A stretch of DNA of 51,210 bases from Cytophagales bacterium (GTDB taxonomy: Bacteria > Pseudomonadota > Gammaproteobacteria > Burkholderiales > Burkholderiaceae_C): NCBI GenBank assembly GCA_030054145.1, contig JASGCK010000016.1, forward strand, positions 1 to 51,210, read 5' to 3'. Below are positions 34,065 through 42,257 of the stretch, in pieces. Positions within the stretch are counted from its first letter, which is position 1; the number at the start of each line of letters is the position of its first letter. The notes under the pieces were generated by a model that ran no database searches, was not told the origin of the DNA, and saw only the letters and a program-made list of their open reading frames with translations. The position numbers and the translations under genes are program-made.

Positions 34065-34226
34065 AATCCGCATCACCCCTTGCTACGCCTTCATGCGCTG
34101 GGCGGCAAACACGCTGGCGTGCATTCGGTGTCCATTCATCTGTCTTATCGCATCACACTGGAATTTCAAATTCACGAAGGCAGCATCATCTTGCTTAACG
34201 TAGGCGACCATCAGGCGATTTATTAA
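34065..34226 (+). pseudogene. C-terminal fragment of a RelE/ParE-superfamily toxin gene
   Basis: The frame begins exactly at the right end of the composite palindrome and encodes 53 residues: HALGGKHAGVHSVSIHLSYR, then ITLEF and IILLNVGDHQAIY. This is the final half of RelE/ParE/YafQ-type toxins, in which the HxLxGxxxGxxSV, YRI and LxxxGxHxxxY blocks recur. The N-terminal half and any antitoxin gene are missing, so no active toxin is expected. The stop overlaps the exonuclease I start. Confidence 0.7.
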
Positions 34227-35779
34227 TGCACACCTCCAGCACCCACACCTTTCTCTGGCACGACTACGAAACCTTCGGTCTCCATACGCGGCGTGATCGC
34301 CCTGCGCAGTTTGCGGGGATTCGCACGGATGCGGATTTGAATGAAATGGGCGAGCCGATTGAGCTGTATTGCCAGCCGCAGCTTGATTATTTGCCTGACC
34401 CGACGGCGTGTTTGCTGACTGGCATTACGCCCCAGCGTTGTCTTGAGCGCGGCATCCCTGAGCCTCGGTTTGCGCGGCAGATTGACGAGGCGCTAGGCGC
34501 TGCTGGCACGATTGGCGTGGGTTACAACACGATTCGGTTTGACGATGAGGTAACGCGCCATTTGTTTTGGCGTAATTTGATTGACCCGTATTCGCGCGAG
34601 TGGCGCAATCAGTGTGGGCGCTGGGATCTGGTCGATTTGGTGCGGGCAACTTATGCGCTTAGGCCCCAGGGCATCCACTGGCCAACGGTGGTGAATGACC
34701 AAGGCGAGGAGCGGGTTAGCTTTCGGCTTGAGCTGTTAACTGCTGCCAACGGCATTGCGCACGATGCCGCGCATGATGCGCTGAGCGATGTGCGTGCCAC
34801 GATTGCGCTGGCGCGGTTGATTAAAACGCTGCAACCCAAGTTGTTTGATTTTTATTTGGCGCTGCACAAAAAAGACCGTGTGATGCAGGAGCTGCACCTG
34901 CCCGCCACGCAGTTGTATGCGCGTCCTTTTATCCATGTGAACGGTATGTTTCCTGCGGAGCGCGGCTGCATGGCGGTGATGTGGCCGCTTGCCACGCACC
35001 CGAGCAACAAAAACGAAATCATTGCGTGGGATTTGACTGCCGATGCTGATGCACCCAGCATCTTGGCGGAGCTTAGGCCCGAACAAATACGCGAGCGCAT
35101 CTTTACCAAGCAAGCCGATTTGCCAGATTTGCCAAATTTGCCAGAAGGTGAGACTGGAAAAGTGAAGCGCTTGCCGATTAAATCGGTGCATCTGAACAAG
35201 TCGCCGTTTGTGGTGGGCAACCTCAAAACACTCACGCCTGCGCTGCAAGAAAAATGGCATATTGATTTAGCGCAATGCCTCGCAAAAGCAGAGCTAGCAA
35301 GGGCTTTGCCTGATATGAGTGCTGTGTGGAGCGAGGTGTTTCAACGCCCCGCCAGTCAGGATGATGCGCCGCCCGATGTGGACGAAGCTCTCTATGACGG
35401 CTTTATCAATGACGCGGACAGACAAACGCTGGCGCAGCTGCACAAGCAGGCCATGACCATGCCCGACAAGCTAGGTAGCCGCGCCCCTGCGTTTGATGAT
35501 CCTAGGCTCGATGAAGTTTTTTGGCGCTTTCGCGCACGCAATTTCCCCCAAAGTTTGAACGCTGAAGATCTGACCGCGTGGCACGAGCATTGCCGCGCTC
35601 GCTTGGTCGATGGCGCGGGAAATGCGCGCACGCTCCAAGGCTATTTTGAAGAGGTCGATAGGCTGGAAGCCAATCTGGATAAGGCTTCCGAGGTAGATAC
35701 TGCTGGCAAGCCAGTATTTATAAGGCTTAGAGAATACGGGCAAGATTTGCAACGCGCTCTGAGTTCTATATCATGCTGA
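34226..35779 (+). CDS. sbcB: Exonuclease I
   Basis: A 517-residue 3'-5' single-strand DNA exonuclease used in recombination and mismatch repair. The DEDDh active site opens with WHDYETFG (Asp13, Glu15); GYNTIRFDDEVTRHLFWRNL and AHDALSDVRATIALA carry the later acidic residues and His. Length fits the family (about 475-520). A short 9-base tandem (GATTTGCCA twice then AATTTGCCA, 35117-35143) adds a DLPDLPNLP tract. The ATG overlaps the end of a toxin relic and no good ribosome site is seen. Confidence 0.95.
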   Translation: MHTSSTHTFLWHDYETFGLHTRRDRPAQFAGIRTDADLNEMGEPIELYCQPQLDYLPDPTACLLTGITPQRCLERGIPEPRFARQIDEALGAAGTIGVGYNTIRFDDEVTRHLFWRNLIDPYSREWRNQCGRWDLVDLVRATYALRPQGIHWPTVVNDQGEERVSFRLELLTAANGIAHDAAHDALSDVRATIALARLIKTLQPKLFDFYLALHKKDRVMQELHLPATQLYARPFIHVNGMFPAERGCMAVMWPLATHPSNKNEIIAWDLTADADAPSILAELRPEQIRERIFTKQADLPDLPNLPEGETGKVKRLPIKSVHLNKSPFVVGNLKTLTPALQEKWHIDLAQCLAKAELARALPDMSAVWSEVFQRPASQDDAPPDVDEALYDGFINDADRQTLAQLHKQAMTMPDKLGSRAPAFDDPRLDEVFWRFRARNFPQSLNAEDLTAWHEHCRARLVDGAGNARTLQGYFEEVDRLEANLDKASEVDTAGKPVFIRLREYGQDLQRALSSISC

Positions 35780-35806
35780 TTCTTATCAATAAATGAGGAG
35801 ACGTTT

Positions 35807-37123
35807 ATGAAATCGTTTTTGACTTGCTTGCTCGCTTTCACTTTAGGACTATTGCCCATGTCCACAACCTTGGCACAAAACCGCATCGACACCATCCGCG
35901 CCGATGCGCCAGCCCTTGCCGCTTATGGCGCATACGGCGTTGGCGTGCGCACCATCCAAGTGACCAATCCCAACCAAATAGATGTGCTCAAGATCGATCC
36001 GAAAACGCCAAAACCAGAGGCACTGCCGCGTTACGACCGCACACTCACGCTAGAAGTTTGGTATCCCGCGCAAGCTGGCGCGGGCGACAAGCAGGGCAAC
36101 ACCACGCTTCGCGCCTTGGTGCGCGATGGCAAAACCGAAGTCAGCCTGCAAGGGCGTGCTGTGCGTGATGCCGCGCCTGCCGCGTCTGCTACGCCTGCTT
36201 CGAGTGCTGGCAGCGTGGGCGCTGGATTTCCGCTCGTCATCATCTCGCACGGCTTTCCTGGTAACCGCTTTTTGCTCTCGCCCATTGCGGAGAACATTGC
36301 CTCCAAAGGTTATGTGGTGGCGTCGATTGATCACGCAGATTCGACTTACGACGCGCTGAGCGCCAATAGTTTTTCCTCCACCTTAGTCAATCGACCGCTC
36401 GATCAGCTCTTTGTTTTGAATGCAATGGCAAAGCTTGCGCAAGATTCAACTTCGTTTTTGTACGGGCAAGTTGACACCAATCGCAGCGCCATCGTTGGTT
36501 ACTCCATGGGCGGTTACGGTGCGCTGATTAGCGCTGGCGGCGGCGTGACGCAAAAGGCGGTTGACTCTGCCGAGCCGCCTGTGACCGTTCCGCATGGCTT
36601 GCTCGCCATGCACTTGGCGGGCAGCGCCGCACTGCGCGAGCGTTTTGATAAGCGCATTAAAACCATTGTGGCGTTTGCGCCTTGGGGCACTATTCGCGGC
36701 GTGTTTGATGCGCAAAGCTTAGCGAGCATCCAAGTGCCCATGCTGGTTGTGGCAGGCTCGGTAGACGACGTATCGGGCTATGACAGCATCCGCACCTCGT
36801 GGCAAGCCGCCACAGGTGTTGACCGCACGCTGCTTACTTTTGAAAACGCCAATCACAACGCGGGAGCGCCCATGCCGCCGCCGCTAGAAGCGCAAGCGGT
36901 TGACCCCAAGACAGGCGCAACAATGGTGAACCACTACATCGATGCCGTGTGGGATAACGTGCGCATGAACAATCTGTCGCAGCATTACGTGACCGCTTGG
37001 CTTGGTAAATACTTGAAGAGCGACGCGGGCATGGAGGCGTACTTTGATCCCGCCGCGTGGAAGGGCTTTCCACCGCGCACTGCCAAAGGTTTGAAGATTG
37101 AGCGGCTAGCTGCTGGGAAATGA
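35807..37123 (+). CDS. Exported alpha/beta hydrolase (dienelactone hydrolase / PAF-acetylhydrolase-like)
   Basis: A 438-residue protein with a signal peptide (hydrophobic about 5-18, cut near TLAQ). The hydrolase fold shows ISHGFPGNRF as oxyanion region, GYSMGGYG with nucleophile Ser233, and NANHNAGAP as the probable His. LEVWYPAQ and the long extra region resemble platelet-activating-factor-acetylhydrolase-type and predicted dienelactone hydrolases. An Ala/Ser-rich loop (about 121-138) is variable. A GGAG ribosome site precedes the ATG. Substrate unknown; an ester of a lipid or polymer is plausible for a periplasmic enzyme. Confidence 0.82.
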   Translation: MKSFLTCLLAFTLGLLPMSTTLAQNRIDTIRADAPALAAYGAYGVGVRTIQVTNPNQIDVLKIDPKTPKPEALPRYDRTLTLEVWYPAQAGAGDKQGNTTLRALVRDGKTEVSLQGRAVRDAAPAASATPASSAGSVGAGFPLVIISHGFPGNRFLLSPIAENIASKGYVVASIDHADSTYDALSANSFSSTLVNRPLDQLFVLNAMAKLAQDSTSFLYGQVDTNRSAIVGYSMGGYGALISAGGGVTQKAVDSAEPPVTVPHGLLAMHLAGSAALRERFDKRIKTIVAFAPWGTIRGVFDAQSLASIQVPMLVVAGSVDDVSGYDSIRTSWQAATGVDRTLLTFENANHNAGAPMPPPLEAQAVDPKTGATMVNHYIDAVWDNVRMNNLSQHYVTAWLGKYLKSDAGMEAYFDPAAWKGFPPRTAKGLKIERLAAGK

Positions 37124-37193
37124 TTGAATCAAAGAAAAGAAGCGATGCCTACGCGAAAGACTATGGAATTTAAATTTTTCTTCTAGTTTTGCA

Positions 37194-37481
37194 TCACGCC
37201 GCTAACGCCTCGTACACCACTTGCGGATTGTGATTAATCACATTGAGTAGCACCAAAGCTGGGCCATGAGGATTTCGGTCGCCGCGCTCCCAGTGGCGTA
37301 GCGTCGCTGTTGAAAAACCAAACCGTGCGGCGAATTGTTCTTGCGTCAGACCTACTTTGCTTCTTAGCTGCTTCACATCGACGGCACGAGGACGGTGGAT
37401 GCGCGTTTGCGGCGCTAACCCTTGCGCATGCGCAACGGCTTCTTGCAAACCTTGTTTGATACTTTGAAATGCACGACTCAT
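37194..37481 (-). CDS. HigA/NadS-type antitoxin (Xre helix-turn-helix)
   Basis: A 95-residue DNA-binding protein. The N-terminal half contains AVAHAQG and the later half a clear helix-turn-helix (LRSKVGLTQEQFAARFGFSTATLRHWERGDRNP), followed by NPQVVYEAL. It is the usual antitoxin and autorepressor type paired with HigB-2/RelE-like toxins. Its start overlaps the toxin stop (ATGA), the reverse of the rule antitoxin-first but normal for this family. Because the toxin is gutted, the antitoxin may persist as a free regulator. Confidence 0.88.
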   Translation of the reverse strand: MSRAFQSIKQGLQEAVAHAQGLAPQTRIHRPRAVDVKQLRSKVGLTQEQFAARFGFSTATLRHWERGDRNPHGPALVLLNVINHNPQVVYEALAA

Positions 37482-37663
37482 TTATTTTTATCCTTCCAAA
37501 TAGCAACTAATAACGCAACTAAACCAGACAACTCATTTCGCTTAATCAAATCACCCGCTTTGGGTTGCTCAGACAAATACCGAATCAAATCTTGCCGCTC
37601 ATCGTCATCCAATAATTTGCGTGACGACTTGATGAACTCAGGTAACTCAGCAATAGTTTGCAT
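37478..37663 (-). pseudogene. RelE/HigB-2-type toxin gene with internal deletion
   Basis: Only 61 residues, against about 105-110 for the family. The front (MQTIAELPEFIKSSRKLLDD ... YLSEQPKAGDLI) and the end (RNELSGLVALLVAIWKDK) both match family members, but the central catalytic block (normally GTGGIRKLRW ... YYYH ... LTLFGK) is absent. The junction is near 37543 and the reading frame is kept. The product cannot be an mRNA-cutting toxin, though it might still bind the antitoxin. It starts only 4 bases after the ampG stop. Confidence 0.8.
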
Positions 37664-37667
37664 TTCG

Positions 37668-38963
37668 TCATTCTAATCCATTGGGACGGCTCTGTAGCCG
37701 CGCTGCCCACCACACCAGCATCAGCACAGGAAGCCCTAGCAACGCCGTTGCCGTAAAGAAGTTGGCGTAACCCTGCGCATCGACAAACTCGCCCGAAAAG
37801 CCCGCTAAAAATTTGGGTAACAGCAGCATCAACGAGCTAAATAGCGCGTACTGCGTGGCGGTGTAGTTGATGTTGGTGAGACTAGATAAATACGCAATGA
37901 ACGCCGCGCTGGCGATGCCGCTGGCTAGGTTGTCGGCGGAGACGACGGCAATCAAAGCATTGACATCGTGCCCGCGCGAACCCAGCCACACGAAGAGTAA
38001 ATTGGTGAGGCTAGACAGCACCGCGCCCGCCATCATCAAACGCATCACGCCAATCTTGGGCGCGAGCGCGCCGCCAATGAATGCGCCCAAGAGCGTCATC
38101 ACCACGCCAAACACTTTTGTTACGGCGGCGACTTCGTCTTTGGTGTAGCCCATGTCCACATAAAACGGGTTGGCCATGATGCCCATCACCACGTCGCTGA
38201 TGCGATACGTGGCAATCAGGGCAAGAATCAAAAATGCTTGCCAGCCGTAGCGTTCGCAAAAATCGGCGAACGGGTTGATTAGCGCAATGTGCAGCCATTC
38301 GCGCACGTTGGTTGCTCGCACATGGCTGTGGATTGGCGCGGGCTCTTTTGAAAATAAAACAGTGAGCACGCCCACCAGCATGGAGAGCGCCATCACGCTG
38401 TAAGCCACGCCCCACGGCGCTTGCGCGTAAGCGGCGGCGCTTGGCGCTTCGCTTCTGGCGGCAATCCATAGCACGCCTGCGCCCGCCCAAATCATGGCGA
38501 GGCGATAGCCCGTTTGGTAGCTGGCGGCAAGCGCTGCTTGCTGGTCTGTGCCCGCAGATTCGATGCGAAAAGCATCTAGCGCAATGTCTTGCGTGGCACT
38601 GGAAAATGCAACTAAGAGTGCGCACCACACGATGGCGTTGAGCGACTCTTTGGGATCGCTCATTGCCATGCCGACTAGTCCCGCCATCACGCCCACTTGC
38701 GCCACAAGCAGCCATGAGCGGCGGCGACCCAAACGGCCAAGTAGCGGCAGCGTGATGCGGTCTACCAGCGGTGCCCACAGCCACTTAAAGCCATACGCCA
38801 AACCAACCCACGAGAGATGCCCAATCGCGGCGCGGCTCACACCTGCTTCGCGCAACCAAAAGGAGAGCGTGCCCAGCACCAGCAAGAGCGGCAAGCCTGC
38901 GGAAAAACCGAGTGCCAGCATCCGCAAACTAGCTGGCTGCAAATAAATTTTGAGTGCATTCAT
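37668..38963 (-). CDS. ampG: AmpG-family muropeptide transporter (MFS)
   Basis: A 431-residue inner-membrane protein with about 12 helices. The opening MLALGFSAGLPLLLVLGTLSFWLREAG-like region, YGFKWLWAPLVDR and RRSWLLVAQ are typical of AmpG permeases that bring anhydro-muropeptides into the cytoplasm for cell-wall recycling and beta-lactamase signalling. It lies in a minus-strand run with ferredoxin, VanZ-like, hemJ and alr genes; alr is also a cell-wall gene. Confidence 0.88.
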   Translation of the reverse strand: MNALKIYLQPASLRMLALGFSAGLPLLLVLGTLSFWLREAGVSRAAIGHLSWVGLAYGFKWLWAPLVDRITLPLLGRLGRRRSWLLVAQVGVMAGLVGMAMSDPKESLNAIVWCALLVAFSSATQDIALDAFRIESAGTDQQAALAASYQTGYRLAMIWAGAGVLWIAARSEAPSAAAYAQAPWGVAYSVMALSMLVGVLTVLFSKEPAPIHSHVRATNVREWLHIALINPFADFCERYGWQAFLILALIATYRISDVVMGIMANPFYVDMGYTKDEVAAVTKVFGVVMTLLGAFIGGALAPKIGVMRLMMAGAVLSSLTNLLFVWLGSRGHDVNALIAVVSADNLASGIASAAFIAYLSSLTNINYTATQYALFSSLMLLLPKFLAGFSGEFVDAQGYANFFTATALLGLPVLMLVWWAARLQSRPNGLE

Positions 38964-38978
38964 CCGCGCGTGCGAGTC

Positions 38979-39329
38979 TTAACGCCCTACATCCGCAGGT
39001 GTCACGAGTCGCTCCACAACGGTGCCATTTTTGAGATGACTGTCAACAATTTCGTCGATGTCGTGCGTGTCCACATAGCTGTACCACACGCCCTCGGGGT
39101 AGACCACGGCAATCGGGCCGCCTGCGCAGCGGTCTAGGCAACCCGCTTTGTTGACGCGCACGTTACCCGCGCCCGCCAAACCTGCGTTCTTGACGGCTTG
39201 TTTGCAATGCGTAAAGGCATCAAGGGCGTTGTGATGCGCACAAGCATCTTCGCCTTTGCTTTTGTCTCGGTCGTTCAGGCAAAAAAAGATATGGCGTTTG
39301 TAATAAGTTTGTGCGGTGGGTGTTGTCAT
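38979..39329 (-). CDS. Thioredoxin-like [2Fe-2S] ferredoxin
   Basis: A 116-residue protein with the thioredoxin-like ferredoxin pattern: HIFFCLNDRD and then DAC (Cys17, Cys30), and KAGCLDRCAGGP (Cys64, Cys68) as the four cluster ligands, then VVYPEGVWY. It resembles the (2Fe-2S) domain proteins related to the 24-kDa subunit of complex I. Partner unknown. It starts 9 bases before the VanZ-like gene ends and is probably co-transcribed with ampG downstream. Confidence 0.88.
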   Translation of the reverse strand: MTTPTAQTYYKRHIFFCLNDRDKSKGEDACAHHNALDAFTHCKQAVKNAGLAGAGNVRVNKAGCLDRCAGGPIAVVYPEGVWYSYVDTHDIDEIVDSHLKNGTVVERLVTPADVGR

Positions 39330-39338
39330 CGGGGTATT

Positions 39339-40388
39339 TTAATTTTTATCACGTCCCGCAAGGTGCAGCGTGATGAGTATGAGTGCGGCGTAAGGCCACA
39401 GCAGCCCCAGCCACTGGGTTGCGCCATAAAAACGAATGAAGCGTCCTTGCTCCCAAATGGCGAGCGTTTGCGCAAAGTAGGGGTCTTGCGGCATCAAGCA
39501 AACCAGCGTCAGCTCAAGCACGAGGCACACAAACGCTAGCACCCAAGCCCACCGATTGGAGACGATCAGCAACAGCACGCCCGCCGATGCCCCAATCCAC
39601 AAGCCTTGCAGCGACTGTGTGTGCAACCAAACGGTGGCGTGTTCGGGTCCAAAACTCAAACCGTTTGATAAAGTGGTGATGCCCAGTGCCGCCGCAAAAA
39701 TAAGTAGCAAGGCCAGCACACGATACACGCGCTTAGGCGTGACGGCGTAACTGATGAGCAGCGGAGCCAAAAGTCCTAATGCCAAAATAGTGGCCTCTGC
39801 TTTATACGAGAGTGCTTGGGTATCTAGCTCTAGCCAGCGCCCCAGCCCCGCCCCAAGCCCCAGTGGCACGGGCGTTGGATACAGCAGCGCCAATGGCCAA
39901 AGAAACAACAGCCCTAAAGCCAAGCCTGATTGGGCGGAAAAGCTGCGACCACGAAAGCGTGACCAGCTTTGCAACAGCCCCAGTCCATCAGCCATCCAAG
40001 CCAGCATACCGCCCAAGGTGCCGCCGAATGTATTGAGCGCCCAATCCACGTTGGAAGCCACACGCGGTGCAAGGTAAGTTTGCAAGCCCTCCATCACAAA
40101 CGAGATCAACAGGGCGATGAGTAAAGCCGCCCCAATGGGATGAGACCTCTTCGCGCCAAGCCACGCAACGGTTATTAAGAAGCCCAAAGGCATATAACCC
40201 AGCACGTTCATTGCCACGTCAAAGCCACTCCAATAACGCGGCAGGGGACTCATGACAAATGCCCACGGCATCACGCCTTGCGATTGCCATCCAGTAAACG
40301 GATACAAACTAGCGTAGGCCACAAGCCCGCAGTAGACAAGGGCTAGCGACATGGCAAGCCCGGAAGACCCGTGTGGATTGGCCTGCAT
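39339..40388 (-). CDS. VanZ-like membrane protein
   Basis: A 349-residue protein with about ten hydrophobic segments. The start at 40388 is chosen since it overlaps the hemJ stop by one base (TGATG); the open frame runs 222 bases further into hemJ without family likeness. FDVAMNVLGYMPLGFLITVAW and the following SNVDWALNTFGGTLG are VanZ-like landmarks. VanZ proteins are linked to teicoplanin resistance in Gram-positives, but the function in proteobacteria is unknown. Confidence 0.82.
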   Translation of the reverse strand: MQANPHGSSGLAMSLALVYCGLVAYASLYPFTGWQSQGVMPWAFVMSPLPRYWSGFDVAMNVLGYMPLGFLITVAWLGAKRSHPIGAALLIALLISFVMEGLQTYLAPRVASNVDWALNTFGGTLGGMLAWMADGLGLLQSWSRFRGRSFSAQSGLALGLLFLWPLALLYPTPVPLGLGAGLGRWLELDTQALSYKAEATILALGLLAPLLISYAVTPKRVYRVLALLLIFAAALGITTLSNGLSFGPEHATVWLHTQSLQGLWIGASAGVLLLIVSNRWAWVLAFVCLVLELTLVCLMPQDPYFAQTLAIWEQGRFIRFYGATQWLGLLWPYAALILITLHLAGRDKN

Positions 40389-40813
40389 CACAACTGTGGT
40401 TTGACAACCACTAAAACTACCGCCACCAGCAGCAGCAAGACGGGCACTTCGTTGAACCAGCGAAACCATTTTTGGTTGCGCGTATTTTTGGCATTTTGAA
40501 ATTTGCGTAACAGCAATCCGCACGCATGGTGATAACCCAGCGTCAGCGCTACCGCGACCATCTTGGCGTAAAACCACGATTGCCCCGATCCGATGCCATA
40601 CAGCACCCACAGCGCAAGACCAAAACCCAGCGCGGGTAACGCCAAGAAAGTGCCAAATCGATACAGCCGCTGCGCCATACCAATCAGCCGCTGGTACTCC
40701 GCGCTGCTGGGGGATTCGATCTGCGCCAGATTAACAAAAATGCGCGGCACATAAAACAGCATGGCAAACCACGACGCAATAAAAACAATATGTAGCGACT
40801 TTATCCACAGCAT
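40388..40813 (-). CDS. hemJ: HemJ-like protoporphyrinogen IX oxidase
   Basis: A 141-residue membrane protein with four hydrophobic helices. MLWIKSLHIVFIASWFAMLFY with His8, YVPRIFVN and WFYAKMVAV are typical of the HemJ (UPF0093) family, which oxidises protoporphyrinogen IX in heme synthesis and is related to CopD. Its start overlaps the alr stop and its stop overlaps the next start, so alr, hemJ and the VanZ-like gene form one coupled operon. Confidence 0.85.
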   Translation of the reverse strand: MLWIKSLHIVFIASWFAMLFYVPRIFVNLAQIESPSSAEYQRLIGMAQRLYRFGTFLALPALGFGLALWVLYGIGSGQSWFYAKMVAVALTLGYHHACGLLLRKFQNAKNTRNQKWFRWFNEVPVLLLLVAVVLVVVKPQL

Positions 40814-41970
40814 CAGATGTCCTCCAACTCAAGCCGAACAGGCACCCGCGCAGCAACTGCGCACATGAGCTCGTAACTAATCGTGCCAGCCGCCGCAGCC
40901 ACTTCGTCGATTGGCAAAACAGGGCTGCTCGCGTCTTGGGGATTGGCGCGTCCCCACAGCGTGACGAGACTACCCCAACCACTGCTGGGTAGATGCGTTA
41001 AATCAACCGCGAGCATATCCATGCTGATGCGCCCCAGTGTGCGGCTTCGCACGCCGTCCACCAGCACAGGCGCACCGCCTATGGCGGTGCTCGCATGACG
41101 CGGATAACCATCGGCATAACCGCAGGCCACGATGCCAATGCGCATCGGGCGATCAGCTACAAAAGTGCTGCCATAACCCACCGTATCGCCAACCGCGAGA
41201 TCTTGCACGCCCAGCATACGACTCGACAAAGTCATCGCGGGCTGCAAGCCCCAATCGATACTTGTTTTTGCAGGGTAGTCGGGCGCAGAGCCATACAGCG
41301 CAACGCCTGCACGAACCCAATCGCCTGAGCGGCTTGCGCTACGCAGCGACGCAGCGCTATTGCCAAGTGAGGACTCACCGTCTAAATCTTGCGTCGCAAT
41401 TTGAAAGACTTCCCACTGCCGCGTGGTGGTTTGCAGGCCTTGCACCGTGACGCTGTCCGCATCGCTAAAGTGCGTGAAGTGCGAAACTTCGGCAACTTGA
41501 GGCAGCGTCGCCAAACGTGCATAGGCGGCGCGATATTGCGCAGGCTTCAAGCCGAGGCGATTCATGCCCGAATTGAGCTTTAAGAACACACGCTGTGGCT
41601 CGTTAGTTTTATGCGCCGCGAGCCAGTCAATTTGCGCGTCGCAGTGGATGACGTGCCACACATTTAAGCGCGAACACACTTCTAAATCGCGTGCATGGAA
41701 CGCGCCCTCTAATAGCAAGATCGGGCCGCGCCAACCCAGATGGCGCAAGACTTCGGCTTCGGTTAACTCAAGACACGCAAAACCATCGGCGGCTCGAAGT
41801 CCCTCAAACACGTGCTGCACACCATGCCCGTAGGCATTGGCTTTTACAACCGCCCAAATTTTGGCATCGCCTGCTCCCGCAACCGCTGCTTGAATGCGAG
41901 CAAAATTGTGGCGCAGTGCACCAGCATGGATAGTCGCAAGGATAGGACGGGAATGGTTCAAATCAGCCAT
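40813..41970 (-). CDS. alr: Alanine racemase
   Basis: A 385-residue PLP enzyme that makes D-alanine for peptidoglycan. WAVVKANAYGHG carries the PLP-binding Lys43; NSGMNRLG and RAGVALYG are conserved, and GYGSTFVADRPMRIG holds the catalytic Tyr region. A loop before RAGVALYG (SAASLRSASRSGD) is longer and more Ser/Arg-rich than usual. It is the first gene of the minus-strand run; its promoter must lie in the 35 bases shared with the divergent gene at 42006 or beyond. Confidence 0.96.
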   Translation of the reverse strand: MADLNHSRPILATIHAGALRHNFARIQAAVAGAGDAKIWAVVKANAYGHGVQHVFEGLRAADGFACLELTEAEVLRHLGWRGPILLLEGAFHARDLEVCSRLNVWHVIHCDAQIDWLAAHKTNEPQRVFLKLNSGMNRLGLKPAQYRAAYARLATLPQVAEVSHFTHFSDADSVTVQGLQTTTRQWEVFQIATQDLDGESSLGNSAASLRSASRSGDWVRAGVALYGSAPDYPAKTSIDWGLQPAMTLSSRMLGVQDLAVGDTVGYGSTFVADRPMRIGIVACGYADGYPRHASTAIGGAPVLVDGVRSRTLGRISMDMLAVDLTHLPSSGWGSLVTLWGRANPQDASSPVLPIDEVAAAAGTISYELMCAVAARVPVRLELEDI

Positions 41971-41976
41971 CCCTTA

Positions 41977-41995
41977 AGTGTAGACGCTGTACACT
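41977..41995. promoter_or_regulatory. Small inverted repeat in the alr divergent promoter region
   Basis: AGTGTA and TACACT flank a 7-base spacer in the 35-base gap between alr and the divergent small gene. It is well placed for a regulator acting on both, but the arms are only 6 bases. Confidence 0.3.
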
Positions 41996-42005
41996 CTTAC
42001 TCACT

Positions 42006-42221
42006 ATGAATTCAAAATCACCTTGGACTGAAGGACTCATCGACGCCGTGGGCTTTGTTGTGGGTTCACTCATTGCGTTTGCGCTTGGCAGGGCGCTGGG
42101 TTTCGATTTATTTGCGCCTGGTTACGACACCAAAAGCACGGCGGCCATCTTGCTGGCAGGATTGGGGGCTGGGCTCGGCGTGACCGTAGCGCGCCGCATT
42201 GCGAGTGGATTCAAGCGTTAA
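42006..42221 (+). CDS. Small hydrophobic protein before lplT
   Basis: A 71-residue protein with two hydrophobic segments (about 14-31 and 46-60) joined by a polar loop, and a basic C-terminus. No family is recognised, though similar short genes before lplT occur in related bacteria as far as I recall. It ends 36 bases before lplT on the same strand, so co-transcription is likely. Confidence 0.6.
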   Translation: MNSKSPWTEGLIDAVGFVVGSLIAFALGRALGFDLFAPGYDTKSTAAILLAGLGAGLGVTVARRIASGFKR

Positions 42222-42257
42222 TTTTTTGATAAGCCTCGAGCTATAACTGTCTCTTCT

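Noticed and set aside
40389-40610. Longer N-terminus for the VanZ-like gene
   Set aside because: The extra residues overlap hemJ and look random, while the ATG at 40388 overlaps the hemJ stop as expected for coupled genes.
41330-41370. Repeat-like GC-rich stretch inside alr as another inserted palindrome
   Set aside because: The symmetry is weak and no second copy is seen in the window, so it is only noted as a longer loop.
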